Below, one piece after another: positions 1-12,000 of a stretch of 14,800 nucleotides of DNA (position 1 is its first letter; every line of letters starts with the position of its first letter). The notes below the pieces were generated by a model. The model was given only the letters and a program-made list of their open reading frames with translations. It had not been told where the DNA came from and made no database searches. Origin of the DNA: Omnitrophica WOR_2 bacterium RIFCSPLOWO2_12_FULL_51_8 (GTDB lineage: Bacteria; Omnitrophota; Gorgyraeia; Gygaellales; Profunditerraquicolaceae); the NCBI GenBank assembly GCA_001805895.1, contig MHHD01000007.1, positions 1 through 14,800 on the forward strand, given 5' to 3'. A program made the translations under genes and the position numbers.

Positions 1-28
1 CACCTTCCACCTTCCACCTTCCACCTTT
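1..28 (+). repeat. 7-bp tandem repeat (CACCTTC) at left edge
   Basis: Three perfect CACCTTC units are followed by a fourth, CACCTTT. The tract probably continues beyond the left edge. It lies in the open frame and is read as a His/Leu/Pro/Ser/Thr/Phe peptide. The unit length is not a multiple of three, so gain or loss of one unit would shift the frame of everything downstream. Whether the tract is truly inside the coding region depends on upstream sequence I cannot see. Confidence 0.85.
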
Positions 29-3000
29 TAACTGACCAAGAGGCGCTGTCAGTTAAAGGCGCCGGCGACAACTATTCCGGCGCCGGGAGCATCATTTCCG
101 GCTCCTGGGATGACGGCTCAAACGGCGGCTATAGCCCTGGCAGTTACTATGTTCCGGTAGGATACTCCACTCCGGCAATGCCTTCCTTTAGCACCAATAA
201 CATTACTCCGACTTATTATTTCCCGCAGGGGATGTATGTGAATAGCGCCGGTTTTACCAATCAAGCCGGCGGGTTTGTCAATCCTACGGGGATTGCTTAT
301 ACTACAGCTGTTCCTCATCAAGGTTCAGAGCATAGGGCGGCAGTGTGGTTCCATAATGGTTTAGACGCCATTGCCGTGCCGCACAACAGCCCCTATATCG
401 CCAGGATGGACCCGGCCTTTGTCCAACCGCTGGGCCTGAATAGAGTAACTCAGGTTGACACTATGCCATACATGGCATTGGACAGGTATGGCAATACTTA
501 TACAGACAAGCGGCCGGTTTATCAAACCGCGACTGGTTTTACGCTCACTGATTCCACTATCCAGTCGCAGGCATTTATCAATGAAAACTTAAAAAATTCC
601 ATTGCTCATTCCGGCCGTTATGCCGAGCAATATCGGCGCAACCCTGATGAACCCATCTCTCTGGCTCAGGCAACTATGGGTTATCACTCGCTGCCTAATG
701 GTTATGCGGCGTTGTATATGGATAGGCCCGCAGATTTTATCCATTGGAATTATATGGCCGGGGCATATGTGCAGCCAGGAGATATCTTATACGGCAAAGG
801 CCGGCAGAGTATCCACGGGTTTGGCACCAGCGACCCAGCTAAGCAGCAGGTATATTTTGCCCCGGACAATGTCAGCTACCAATTCCGCGTGACCTCGCAA
901 GGCAATCTTTTTGGCGACCCCAAATTAGGCGACCACGGGGTAATTACCAATTTCAGCACTAACCCCGCGTTTACGGCGCAACAGGGCATTTTTAACTGGA
1001 TGGCAGACTCGGCTAAGGCCGAGCTGGTGCTTGAGGCCAACGAGGGTTATCGCGCAGAAAACGGCTGGGTCAAGGGATTTATGCCTGAGGACAGGTCATT
1101 CGCTGCTGCAACCGGCAGCGCGTCTCGGACAATGACTTTAGGCAAAGACAGCTTTGTGCTTTTTAGCGCAATTGCCGGAGAAAAAGAGGCGCAGGGAGCG
1201 TTAAGCAAAGGCAGCGGCTATGAGACCCGGTTAGATGATAAAATCGCCGCCGGGAAATTCGTAGGAATTGATTTTGCCGCGGAAAAGGCAAGCGAGAAAT
1301 CTTACTATACGCCCCTGTTAGTGACTGAGGCCGGCGCAAGATATTATTTTAACGGACAGGAAGTCCAGCAGATTCTGCCGAATTTAGCTACTCATGGCCG
1401 GGAGACGCCGGAGAGAGTTAACAGCGCTTATGCGCAGGACAAAGTCTTTGGCGATACACTGGATCGGGACAATATTTTTGGTGAGCCGGGAAATAGCTTG
1501 CCAGGGGGATGGCATCCGCCAATGGCGTTGCCAGGGCAGAAGGCGAGTTCACCTTTGCCTGCTCCGGCAATACTTAGGGGACAGTCCCCGCTTGAGAGAA
1601 CGACAGCGGGGACAGTCCCTACAACAGTAGCAGTTAGGGGACAGCCTCTTCCTGAGGGCGCGCGGGAAGAGACTGTCCCTGCGCACAGGATTATTGATTT
1701 AGGCAATAAGCGCTGGCAGGTCGCAGATCGGACATTTTTAGATTACGATGACGCAAAAGTTTATTCCCAGGAGGTTTACGCCGACCACATCGCTAACCGG
1801 AAAATTCAGGCGCAAAGGCCTGCAGGGCCTTTGTCTGCGACGGCAATACTTAGGGGACAGTCCCCGCCTGAGAGAACTACAGCGGGGACAGTCCCTACAA
1901 CGGCAATGCTTAAGGGACAACCTCTTCCTGAGGGTGCGCGGGAAGAGGTTGTCCCTGCGCAGCTTACTCAGCATCAGGCAGCGTATATCAGCCCGATGGG
2001 AGAATATGGTTTAGCCACGGCCGGAGCGCGCGGGATGCACGTAGGATTTTCCATGTTAGACGGCAGTATGAATTTAGGCCAGGGCCTGCATTATGACATT
2101 ACCCAGTTAAACCGCTTTGTGCAGTTTCAGCAAGGCACTAATCTAAAAATAAATCTTGGCCAAGACGCGGTCTATACCCACAATTTTGGCCGCAACGGCT
2201 TTGACGCCAAGGCGCGTTTATTAAACAACCAGCTCAACTGGGCAAATATGTCCAGCGAGTTCAAATACAATGCAGGCAAAATTTTCTCTTATCAGGGATA
2301 TGGCCCATCGGCAGTGCAGGGTTTGGAGAATGCCCGGGAATACCATATCAGGAACCTGCACCTCCAGGCGGATTTTGACCAAAAAGGCGAAGTTAAGTGG
2401 TCATTAAAGCGCAAGCAGGAAGAGATGCCGGTAGCGGCCTTGACGGCATTAAAAGACGCTCAGGGCAATAAAATAGAAGGTATGGTTAGCGGGCTTTTGG
2501 ATATAACCAAAGACGGCCAGTTAGGCTTCCGCAGGACAGAGGCAGGAAAAGAAAATGTAGATAAATTGCTCAAGCAGTTAGGCCGGGAAAATCCTAACCA
2601 GCTTTACCTGATGGCAGACGGCGGAGAGGTGATGCGTTCTCTCGGACCGCTGCAACAGGCGCAGTTAAGAGGGGTAGCGCCAGTGCCGGAAAATATTCAG
2701 CGATTTGCAGAGATGGCAGAGAATCCGGTGTTAAATGTAGAGCAGAGAAAATTAGCCAAAGAAAATGAGAATTTGCTTAAACAGTTGAGCAACCCCGAAA
2801 ATTTTGCTCAGCTGCAAGCGGCGAGAGATAATAGCGTAAAAGAGAAATACAGGCAGATAAACGAAAACTGGCAGAAACTGCAGGAAATTTCCCGCGACGC
2901 CAATCTCTTTACCACCGGCACGTCAGAGGCAAACCAATTCTTATCGGCAATGAGCCAGATGTGGACTGCGCCGGTGCCGCAGGCATTAGCCGGCAAGCCG

Positions 3001-6000
3001 GAAGAAAACCCCGAAAAAGTTACTCCCAAGGATATTTCTGCGGCGGAAGTAATATTCCTGCCGCAGCAGTATGCGGGCAGGGCGGCAATCGCGCGTTTAA
3101 ACGAAGGCGCCTTGGTGCATTGGGACCCTTTAAGCGGCCAGACAGATTTAGGCCGCGGCCTAAATTACAATGTACACAAAGAAGGTTACAATGTGGATCT
3201 GCGCGGCACTGCCAGATACGGGTTTAGCACTCCCTATGGCCGGGGGCTAAAAGAGATTTACAATGTAGATGCGGAGATTGGTTTCGGCGATATAGGAAAA
3301 TACAGCTTGGGAGGATTAGAGAGCATCTACCAAATTATCTCCTTTGACCAACTTCCTGCGGGCTATGCCAAGACAGCGCAGTCCGGAATACTCAAGGACA
3401 ACCATATCTTAGAGCCGGGCCAGCCAAACCTTTATTCTATGCTTAAGGGCGAGGTGGTTGCCGGGGAGGTTACCGACGAGAAAAAGGAAGGCGCCACCTT
3501 TAATACCGATGGGAGGTCTACGCTCATCTATAATCGGCGCGAGGAGTTCGCGCATGACGCGGATTTAGGCAACGGCAAATATGGGACCACTGCCTGGATT
3601 AATCCCTCTACGAGTTTGGGTGAGCAGAGGGTAGAAAACGCTAAGGATATTTTCCGCAAGACCTTTGGCCCGGGCGGGGAAGAGATAGGGGAAAAATTAG
3701 GCAATTATCTGGCCACTCCAGAAGTCATTCAGGCATGGGAAAAAGCCCGCGCCACTAATAAGGCCCAGGTCTTTGCCGATATCTTGGAGCGGAACGCCGG
3801 TATAAATCTATACTTAAAAGAGCCGGAGAAATTCCTTCAGACCTTGTCCTCTGCGATTCTGGATCTGGACTACTATGGCTCTGACGCGGCGCTTAGCCCG
3901 GAGCAAGGCGCAGCGCTGGGCCTCTTTGTTTTAGGCAGGGCTGCCGGGCAGCAGAGATGGGAAGCGAGGAAAAACCTACAGTCTTGGCAAACCATTGAAG
4001 GTTATTTGAGCTCCGGCGGCAAGGCAGATAAGGGAAAATTCTCCGAGGCGTTAAAGGCAGTAGGATTAGGGAACTTCTGGAATGCGGCTGAGGCAAAGGT
4101 GGATAATTTAGGCGCGGCGCGCTTAGCCTTAGACGGGGCAAGGCATATTCCGCAGGAGGCGCGTTACACTGCCAGCGGCGAGATGCTGGGAGCTGGCGCT
4201 TGGCGGGTGAATCCATTGCAGGAACCCGCTAATGTTACCCAGGCCATAGCTGCGCAGCGCGGAGCAGAAGCCCGCGCGTTTAAGCCGGAAACAAAAATAG
4301 AAAAACCGGAGAGCTCAGGTCCGGCCGTAACTCCGGGCGCCCTTAAGGGCATGTTAGGGGATAAAGGCCTGGACTTAGGCAAATTGCTTTCTTCAGGCAA
4401 AAATTATCTGCTCATTGACCATTACTTTGATTCTTGGTCCACTGGTTACGAAGAGGCTTGGCTGTTTGAGATTACCCCAAGCAGTCTGCCGGCAGGACCG
4501 GGGTTGCCGCTCCAGCCGCAAAAATCGCTGCCGGATTTATTGGCCGAGCCTGCCAAAGTAAAACCAGAAATAGGGGCAGGGTCGCTGCCAGATACGATTA
4601 CCTCGCCTACAGTCAGCCCGTTGATGGTTAACGGACAAGCACGAGGCCGGGTGGTTGAAATCCGGATGAAGATTGACTTAGGGGAAACTTTTGCCGGCTG
4701 GCAGAATCAGCAATTGGGCTTAAATGAGCGAACCAGAAGCGAAACCAGCGGCATCATTAACCTGCCGGATGGCCGGACAATGCAATTTAACCGGCCAGGA
4801 GAATTTACCATCCTGGATGGAAAGTTTAGCTCTATGGGCCAGGCAGTGATAAATGCCCAGCACATTCCTTATTTTTCCTTTGCCCAGGCAGGCAAGGGTG
4901 AAAAGCAGAAGCTGGCTGCCGGCGATGTACAATTGCAGGCGATATTTGATCAGGCCGGAAACAGGTTTGATAATTTCACCCGCTTTACCTTAGGCGCTTT
5001 AAGCGGAGACATCTTGACCGGCAAGGTAAATTTCACTGCCGATACGAAAGACGGCTTTAAATTAACTAATGGCGCGCCTTCCAGCGCTCAGCTTTTTAAC
5101 TACAGCCGCTATTTTACCGCGGCTACTAACGGCAAAGACAGCAACCTTCAGGAGAACTGGGCGCCTTTTAGTTTAGGCGCCGGGTTGCACGAATGGAAAC
5201 CGGGGAGCGTAGTTGAGATTTCCGAAGCGCCGGTAAAAGATGCCGCGGGAAAAGACACTGCCGAAACTGCCCGGCAGATTAAATACAGCCCCAATAGCCA
5301 GCGCAGCCCGGTATATGCTGAGATTAACCAGCAGCTCGCCTATGAGCTTATTGACCCCAGGCGGTCGCTGACACTCAGTGTCGGCGCGGTTACCGTTGCT
5401 GCGGTGGAAAGGGAAGGGTTATATGACTTTGTGGCGCGGGCCAGCCGCCAGTTAAGCAAGAACCTCGAGAAGGTTTATGCCTTATTAAAGGAAAATAATT
5501 TTCTTGTCCTGAAGGAATGGGCGCCAGTGCATGGACAGGATGCGGTTTTTGAAAGGGTAAGTCTGATTGATGTCAATACGGCTTTTGAAGAGGAAAAGAC
5601 CCTGGCTTTTTTTGGCAAGCCGGTTATTGTGCGCAAAGGGCAGAGTCTCCACTCCGCGGCCCGGGAGCAATTCCAGGAAGAGGCGGTTAGATTAAGCGAC
5701 AAAGAATTTAAAGAACGCATCAGCGAGAGCATCCTTACGCAGAATAAAAATTTATTGACTTATGAATTTGGCCTCTGGAAACCCACCCAGGAAACTTTTG
5801 ACCAGCGTCAGATTGCTGCCGGGCCGTTAGTTTACCGCGACCCGGCTAATCCGGCGAATTATTTTGCCCTCGGTTATCAGAAATCAACCTGGGACGATAA
5901 ATCTGGTCTGCAGCACACCTGGGGCGGGATTTTTGAAAATAAGGGGATGGCGGAGAATTTTCTTCCCGTCTATACGCACAATCCTTTTTATAACCCGGGG

Positions 6001-9000
6001 CAGGAAGTTTTAAGCGAGGCAAGGGGCAAAAAAATAAAAGACATCGGCAAGATAACAGTCAAAGACTTAGCGGGCTGGGGGGTTTTAGGCCGCTTAGGAT
6101 TAAGCGAAAAACAAGGCGAACATCTGCTGCAGGGATTAAAGAATCAGCAGGCAGAAAGCAATAATTTTCTCAATCTCTCAGATGCCGAGGCATACACCAG
6201 GGTCTTCCTCAGCTTCTTAAGGCAAGAAGGAGTCAGCGACATTAATGATTATTTTACCCGGCTTGCCCCGTTTGAGCCAGAGGCGCTCAGCCGCGCACCT
6301 AAGCCGGAGAAATACAACTTGAAACCCGAAGAGGCAGCGCAGTTGATTAGCTCAATGGCTGCCAGCGACCAGGCGTGTCAAGAGGCAAATGAATTGCTCA
6401 AGCGCGAAAAGCTCCTGCCTAAATTTGCCGATTACCGCAATATCGCAGAGGTTTTGCCAGGGACAAAAGTAATCGGCGAGGGTGCAACTATCCCGGTGAA
6501 TGTTACCGGCATTGACCCTAAGACCGGCCTCTTAAGGAAAATAACTTACAGCGCGCAGGTGGATTCTCCATTCGGGCAATCCACCTTTGGCCTCCCGGGC
6601 ACGCGCGTTACCGCGCCTTATACTACGGAATACGACCCCTTTGCAAGAACCGACCTGCAGCAATTCATCGCCGGGGAATTAAAGGGATTAAGCATCCCCG
6701 CGCCTTTGATGAGCATCCCGCTGGCAATGTTGCTGTATGCGCAGGATGGCAGTATAAATCCGCAGGCCCTGCGCGCCTTGTTCCCGGAGATTTACCAAAA
6801 ATACAGCGGGATTAAAGACGGGGTTTTTCAAGAGATTAAAGCTATCGGGCTTACTTTTGAAAGCGAAAATTTATCGCGCGCCTTCTTTGGCGCCGGCTTA
6901 AACATTGACAAGCGCGGCATTGTGATGGATGCCGGGAGCGGGATGTTAGAAACAAGCATTATCCATCCCGGCCAGGACAGGGCGGTTATTCAGGAGAGCT
7001 TAGGCCAGTTCTATAAGCGGAATGGAGATACGGATTACGTTTCCTTTGACCAGTTTGAAGCCAAGTTAGTGGCGCTTACTTTTGAGAGCAAGGCAGAGCA
7101 AAAAATAACTTTGCCAGAGCTCCAGCAGACAATTAAAAACACCGACGGGTTAATCGCAGTAATGGGCTTTATTGACCAACACCAGGATGCGGCCTTAACC
7201 GTGGAAAAGACTTTGAAAGATTACAGCGCTGCGCATGAGATTTCCCGCTTCCTGGCAGGCTGGCAGGTCTTTCCGGCAGTTTATTATTTCCTGCATAACC
7301 TCCTTAGCCGGGGAAAGAATGATTACCTGGCGCAGGAATTCCGCAGCTGGCAAGACAAAGACTTGCAGGCGCTCAAGGCAGAAGTGCTAAAGAAGGCCGG
7401 GCCAGCAGCGCAGGCAGAGTTAGAAGATTTCTTCGGAGAGGCAAAGGACAGGGAGTTAGGGCAAAAAATGACCCAGTTACGCGGGTGTTTAGGCCAGGCG
7501 CAGGGCATCAGCTTAGATAAGTTAAAACAGCAGAAAGCGCTGCTGCAAGAGGCAGTAGTGAAATTGGGAAAGAATGCAACGGCAACAAGCGTAGATTTTA
7601 CAGAGGAGAGGAAAGACAACTATGTGGTTACGGCAAGGGGGGCGCGGCAGGGAGACGGCACAAGCGCCGGCTGGCTGAGGCGCGCTGATAATGACTGGCT
7701 GGCTCCTGTTGGCGCTAAGAGCGATGTCTTAGGCAGTTTCAGCAGTAAGGTTAGCTCTGCGCTGCATCCGGGCTTAAGCATGGAATTTACCGCTTTAATC
7801 AGCGGCATAAGATGGACAGAGAGCAGCCGGCTTTCCGAATCAGCGCTCATCGGCGCCGGGGATTACTGGCAGGCCAAGTCACCTTGGGATTTTCAGCCCG
7901 GCAATCAAGAGAATCCGCAGGCAAACATCTTTACTGCCGCGGAAAAAATTCCTACTTTAGCGCAATTGGTTTCCCGAGGCATCTTTCAAACCGATGACTT
8001 CTTTGGCGGCAGCCTCTATCGCACCTTACCGCCTGCTGATCGCTTGGTGTTTAGCCTGAATAATAATCTTATCCCAGAGCTTTATTTCCGCGCGCCAGGT
8101 TCGGTTTTACGTGTGAGCGAAAATGATTTATTTATTGCCAATACTAATTTGAAATCGGAAAAAATAGATGTTGAGGAAGCGGCTTTTATCTTTGCCAATG
8201 GCGCCGAGCCTATGTTGGCCTTTACCAAAGGCGAAGACGGCAGAATAATGCCGCTGAATATCGCCTTGGCCAAGAACATTGCCCGGCACAGAGAAACCGG
8301 GCTGATTAAAACCGGCGACCTGCAGGGAAGCACTTTAGATTTAAGCTACACTGGCATCAAAACCAGCAATCGTTTTAACAATTACCAGTTTGTGGGCACC
8401 GAAGCCACAATTGACGCGCAGGGCGCAGTTTACAATCCACAGCAGCAAAAGACTCATGATATCCTTGGCTGGCAGGCCACTTATTTCCTGGGCTTGCCGG
8501 TGCACGAGGGCTTAGTCTTAAGCGGCAAGTTTGATTTTAAGGAAGTAGGCGAGCCGGCGCTCTTAGCTAATCTCAACCTGCCTTTAGGCATCAGGCCAAA
8601 CCTCTTTACCTATGTTATTGACCAGCAGGAAGCCAAAGACCCGCAAGGCGCGCCGGCCATTCGGCAGAGCCTTTATGTGAATGAGTTTACCCCGCTTTTT
8701 GACCTGCAGAAGATGGAAGGCCGCAGAGGGTTTTACCGCCTGGGGGCAGAAGGCCAGCATTTCTTCCTGCACCAGGGTTTTGATTTAGAGGGGATTACTT
8801 TAGCCAATACCATCGGTATGGAAGGCACAGAATTGCTTTTTGACCAGCCGGCCTTGATGGAAAAATTGGCTAAGCAGTTGGCCTTAATGCGCCAGAACCA
8901 GAGCACAAACACCGCCTTCTTCTATTATGTAAATAAGGATAAAGCGGGAAAGGTTCTGGAATATATCCCTGCCTTGCCCAGCCAGCAGGGGCTGGAGATT

Positions 9001-12000
9001 ACCAAAGAGCAATTAGCAGAGGTCAATGCCGGCGGAGAAAGGCGGCAGCAGCAGATTGAGGTATTAAACTTTATCCCGGCATTTTCCTGGAAGACAACAC
9101 CGGGGCTGTTAAGCGGCTGGGACGGCAAGGGCTGGTTTGAGCGCCATAAAAATGCTAAGCGCCAGCCGGGAGATTTAACGGTGGCGGTGGACGGCTCAGG
9201 CAGGTGGACCTTTGTGCATCAGAGCGAACTAACTAAAGAAGTGGCGGATTTCCAGAGCAGGAAAGAAATGGGGATTAACCGTATGCCTTTTGGCTGGGTG
9301 CTGGGCGAGCTCTTTACCCTGGGAAAAGGGAATTACGAATACGGCGACGTTGCTGCTTATACCAAGCAGGGATTAGCCTGGAAGGCAGATGGCTTCCGGA
9401 AATACCGGATTGACAAAAATGCCCTGCCGCAGGATTGGAAGGAAGATTTTGATTATACCCGGCTGGCCTTAGTGCCGCAGGAGGCAGTAGATGAGCAGAG
9501 GTACCATACTGACGGCTTAAACCAGGGAGGGGATGATTTTCTCCTGAGCAGGCAGGTGGAGTTAGACGGCAAAAATTATTACCTCCTGCCAGTAAGGGAA
9601 AAGGATTTATTTTCCGACCCGGCAAAAGGCAGGAACGCGGATAACGTCGCGGTGATTGTAAATGGCGCGACCAGGGAGAAAAAATATCTTGATGGAGGAC
9701 ATTGGAATTCGGCCTTGGAGCGCGCCCTGGAAAGTACCTACCGCGATTTTAGCGGCACTGCCACTAAGACCGGGGGCCGGGTGCCGAAATGGGCAGTGGA
9801 GATGGAAGCCGGGTATGTGCGTTGGCGCGACGGAGACAGTTTACAGGCCCTGATAGACCCCGGCCGCAGCGCTAAAAAGGTAAACCCGGCAAGCGGCAAA
9901 AAAGAAGAAATGGTCTGGTTAGAGGCGCCGCTGTCCTTATTGGATACTGCGCCGAGTGCGCAAGAGGCCAAGCGCGATGAGCGCGGCTTTGCCAGGAAAA
10001 TTATCTTTTTGGCTGATAACGGTAAGGTCTATGGCATAAATTTTGATGCCGGGAACTTATTAGGCAGCGACTGGGTCAAGGTTTTAAAGACTGTCCCGGG
10101 CATTGGCCGGCGCGGCAATGACCCTGAGGGAAGCCAAAGGCATCTCTTGCTGGATTTCTCCGTCGGCGATGTAGCGCAGATGCAGGGTAAGTTTTCCGAA
10201 GCCGGGATCATGACCTTAGAGCATTTCCGGGTCAAGCGAGGCGGCGATTACCGGCTGGTAGTAGAGTCAAATCAGGTCAGCGAGATCAGCTCAGACAGGA
10301 AGGCCCTGGAAGGCAAGGGCTATGTGATTGGTAAGCTTTCTGACGGCAGGTTTGCCGGGGTCAAGGCCAGCTCTGGCTGGTTCTTTGGCGAGGGTGATTT
10401 TGAAAATATCCTGAAAAGAAACTCGGCTAACCCGCAGTGGGAGGACGAGCCGGGATACAAAAATACCGCTAAGCTTTTTAACTATTTAGAAAAAACAACC
10501 GGCCGGTCCGGACAAGCCAGCCCTGGCTTAGGCAGCGCGGATTTGCCGGAGGCGCCTTATGTCATCGGCCTGGTGCGCTTAAGCGACGCGGAAAAACAGG
10601 CCCCGGACAGCGATATAGACCGCAAGAACTGGGAACGTTATAAGCAGGTGGCAGAAAACAATGTGACTATAAAGGGCGAGCGCTATATTAAACTGCCGGT
10701 AAGAAGGGATTGGTTTTTAAATTACTCCGGAGAGGGTTTCTGGAATACCGACGGAGATGATATCACAGTTTATGTCTTAGGCGATGATGGCCAGATTATT
10801 CGCGGGGCTGGCGGCACTAAATACCTTGACGCCGGCTGGTTTAATTCCAAATTTGAGCGGACTTTGGAACGGGTAGCCCAGCCAATAACTGCGCTGGCCT
10901 TCCGTAATATTGACTCCGGCATTAACCGGCATAACTGGGCAATCCTCGGTAATGGCCAGGCTTTTTATATTAACGGCGATACTTTTGAGGATAAGCTGAT
11001 CAGCTTATACCGTTATCAGCCGCAGAACACGCAGGTGTTTGACCTGCTCTCCCAGACAATGTCAGCCAATTACTATGCCCGGGATTTGTTTAAGAACAGC
11101 GTAGAATTAGGCGCAGAGGCCCTGGGTACTGCTGGCTTGGGCGCGGCAAACGCATTCTTAAATGGCGTGGGTTTAGGGTTAATTATTCCGGATGAGTTTA
11201 TTACCGGCGCAGCCGCAGTAAAAACCGCCCGCACCTTCAAGGAAATATTTACTGTTTCCAATTTAGTGGGACGGGCCTACAATGCCGCTAAATGGGGGCA
11301 CTGGGTGGCTGCGGGCTACACCGGCTATAGCGAGGCAAAGAATGTGTTTATCCACGGCCATGTGATGGACCCGCTTGCCGCCACTTCCCTGTATGCCGAG
11401 CTCTTCCGCAATACCGCGCTGATCTCCGGCGGGGTGGAGGTTTTAGGCGTCTTTTCTCCGGCAGCGCAGGTAGTCAGCGAGTCAGTCAAGGCCTGGCCCG
11501 CGGCTAAGCAAATAGCAGTAAACAATCTCAGCCGCTTTGGCTTGGGCGCGGGTTTGGGCGCTGGCCGGGCATTAGCGCGGGGAGCCAGCCCCTTTGACGA
11601 AACTAAGGGAGAGTTCTGGAGCCAGGCCGGTTTAGGCGCGCTTACTTTTGCCAGCGGTTATCCGCTTTTATCCAAGGCATTGATGAGCCGGCCCCAGGCC
11701 GGGTTTATCAGCGCCGGCTTATCCGCGGCTGTGCCGGGATTAATTAACCGCTATTTGTTGAAGTCCGAAAACGAAAAGAATTCCTATCAGCCAGTAATCT
11801 TTGTGCAGGATTTCTTAGGCGGTTATATGGCCGGCTACTTAGGTTATACTGCCTTGCGCTGGAACAAGGAATTTGGCCAGGCACAAAAATTAGCAAACGA
11901 TGGCCCGCTTGAGCTGGGAAAGAATATAGCCAGCCGCAATGTTATCTTCGGCAACTTAGGGCACTGGGCATTGGCTAAGACCGGCCTGCCTTTGTGGCTG

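Larger units (their letters stand above)
1501..1980 (+). other. Pro/Gly-rich linker hosting palindromic insertions
   Basis: Window residues 501-660. Pro, Gly, Ala and Arg dominate and there is little hydrophobic patterning, so this is probably a disordered linker between beta-type regions. Two 40-residue stretches (about 522-561 and 614-653) come from the two copies of the palindromic DNA element. A 52-residue spacer between them looks like ordinary protein (Ile-Ile-Asp-Leu-Gly and Phe-Leu-Asp-Tyr-Asp-Asp motifs). A linker is the place where extra residues would be tolerated, which would explain why the insertions survived. Confidence 0.6.

Noticed and set aside
178..180. First in-frame ATG as the gene start
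   Set aside because: Protein-like sequence already precedes it in the same frame. The nearest purine-rich stretch, GGTAGGA, is too far upstream.
1565..1684. GC-rich hairpins as transcription terminators
   Set aside because: No T-run follows either stem, coding continues through, and the paired copies behave as a repeat family rather than a gene end.
1565..1960. CRISPR array
   Set aside because: There are only two copies, each a dimer of hairpins. The single 156-base spacer is protein-coding, with no regular short spacers.
3893..4216. 107-codon open frame on the - strand
   Set aside because: It is antisense to the giant frame. Its Pro/Arg/Ser-rich composition is typical of a mirror of Gly- and Ala-rich coding sequence.
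7012..7060. EF-hand-like calcium loop (Asn-Gly-Asp-Thr-Asp-Tyr-Val-Ser-Phe-Asp-Gln-Phe-Glu)
   Set aside because: The acidic residues are out of register with the 12-position loop and position 12 would be Gln; there is no partner hand. Too weak to call.
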